Shown piece by piece: positions 5,398-5,458 of a stretch of DNA of 5,458 bases (position 1 is its first letter; every line of letters begins with the position of its first letter). Below the pieces are notes generated by a model that did no database searches, had not been told where the DNA came from, and worked only from the letters and a program-made list of their open reading frames with translations. A program made the position numbers and the translations under genes. The stretch covers positions 1 through 5,458 of the forward strand of contig JAGGTC010000046.1 of the NCBI GenBank assembly GCA_021163945.1. The letters are read 5' to 3'. The stretch is from Deltaproteobacteria bacterium. GTDB lineage: Bacteria; Desulfobacterota; Desulfofervidia; Desulfofervidales; DG-60.

Positions 5398-5458
5398 TTA
5401 TTCTGTGAAATCATAGAATGTTGCCTCCGCGCCATCTTTAAACTTGGCCCCGCCACAG
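5398..5458 (-). CDS. C-terminal end of an unidentified convergent gene (partial)
   Basis: On the minus strand the frame entering from the right edge reads CGGAKFKDGAEATFYDFTE and stops at TAA (5398-5400). Its composition looks like protein, and the stop falls one base from the stop of the T-component gene (5394-5396), the tight convergent arrangement common in compact genomes. The leading C-G-G could be the last knuckle of a zinc ribbon, but nineteen residues are too few to name a family. Another minus-strand frame is also open over this short stretch, so the call is tentative. Confidence 0.42.
   Translation of the reverse strand, partial: CGGAKFKDGAEATFYDFTE
5400..5419. other. Hairpin-forming inverted repeat at the convergent 3' ends
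   Basis: ATTCTGTG and CATAGAAT can pair as an 8-bp stem (with one G-T wobble) around the loop AAAT. It begins 4 nt after the T-component stop codon. No T-run follows on the plus strand, so it is not a standard terminator, but it could stabilise or define the 3' end of the ATPase-T transcript. It also overlaps the candidate coding end of the convergent gene. Confidence 0.35.

Overview
The window looks like a compact archaeal chromosome segment. The left edge carries the N-terminus of a class I-type (archaeal) lysyl-tRNA synthetase. Starts are preceded by GGTGAT/GAGG-type Shine-Dalgarno sequences, TATA-like boxes lie about 35 bp upstream of several starts, one gene ends before a T-rich tract, and Arg/Ile are mostly AGA/AGG and ATA. 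I would guess a Thermoproteota-type lineage (for example Bathyarchaeia-like), but no rRNA or marker gene here fixes the taxonomy.

Layout, left to right. On the minus strand: the 5' end of lysS (1-111, TTG start, runs off the edge), a possible 42-residue SD-led small ORF overlapping it in another frame (68-196), a T-rich terminator (279-292), and a YkoE-family ECF substrate-binding (S) membrane protein (316-885). A 101-bp divergent intergenic region holds candidate promoters in both directions and a perfect 12-bp GC palindrome. On the plus strand: an inosine-uridine-type nucleoside hydrolase (987-1967) with a 4-nt ATGA overlap to an NP-I-family nucleoside phosphorylase (1964-2725). After a 69-bp gap with its own candidate promoter come a duplicated ECF/YkoD-type ABC ATPase (2795-4549) and, overlapping it by 29 nt, an EcfT/YkoC-type T component with a TTG start (4521-5396). 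At the right edge the last 19 codons of an unidentified convergent minus-strand gene (5398-5458) are visible, with only one base between the two stop codons.

Functionally, the window holds a complete energy-coupling-factor importer (S, fused A-A', T) wrapped around two enzymes that cleave N-ribosidic bonds. The YkoE/YkoD/YkoC family is known for thiamine/HMP uptake, whereas the enzymes point to nucleoside scavenging. The simplest inference is an uptake-and-cleavage module for a nucleoside, nucleobase or heterocyclic base. Both enzymes show substitutions at sites that contact substrate in characterised relatives, so their substrates should not be taken from family names. No mobile element, CRISPR array, tRNA or rRNA was seen, and no stretch longer than 300 bases lacks a gene.
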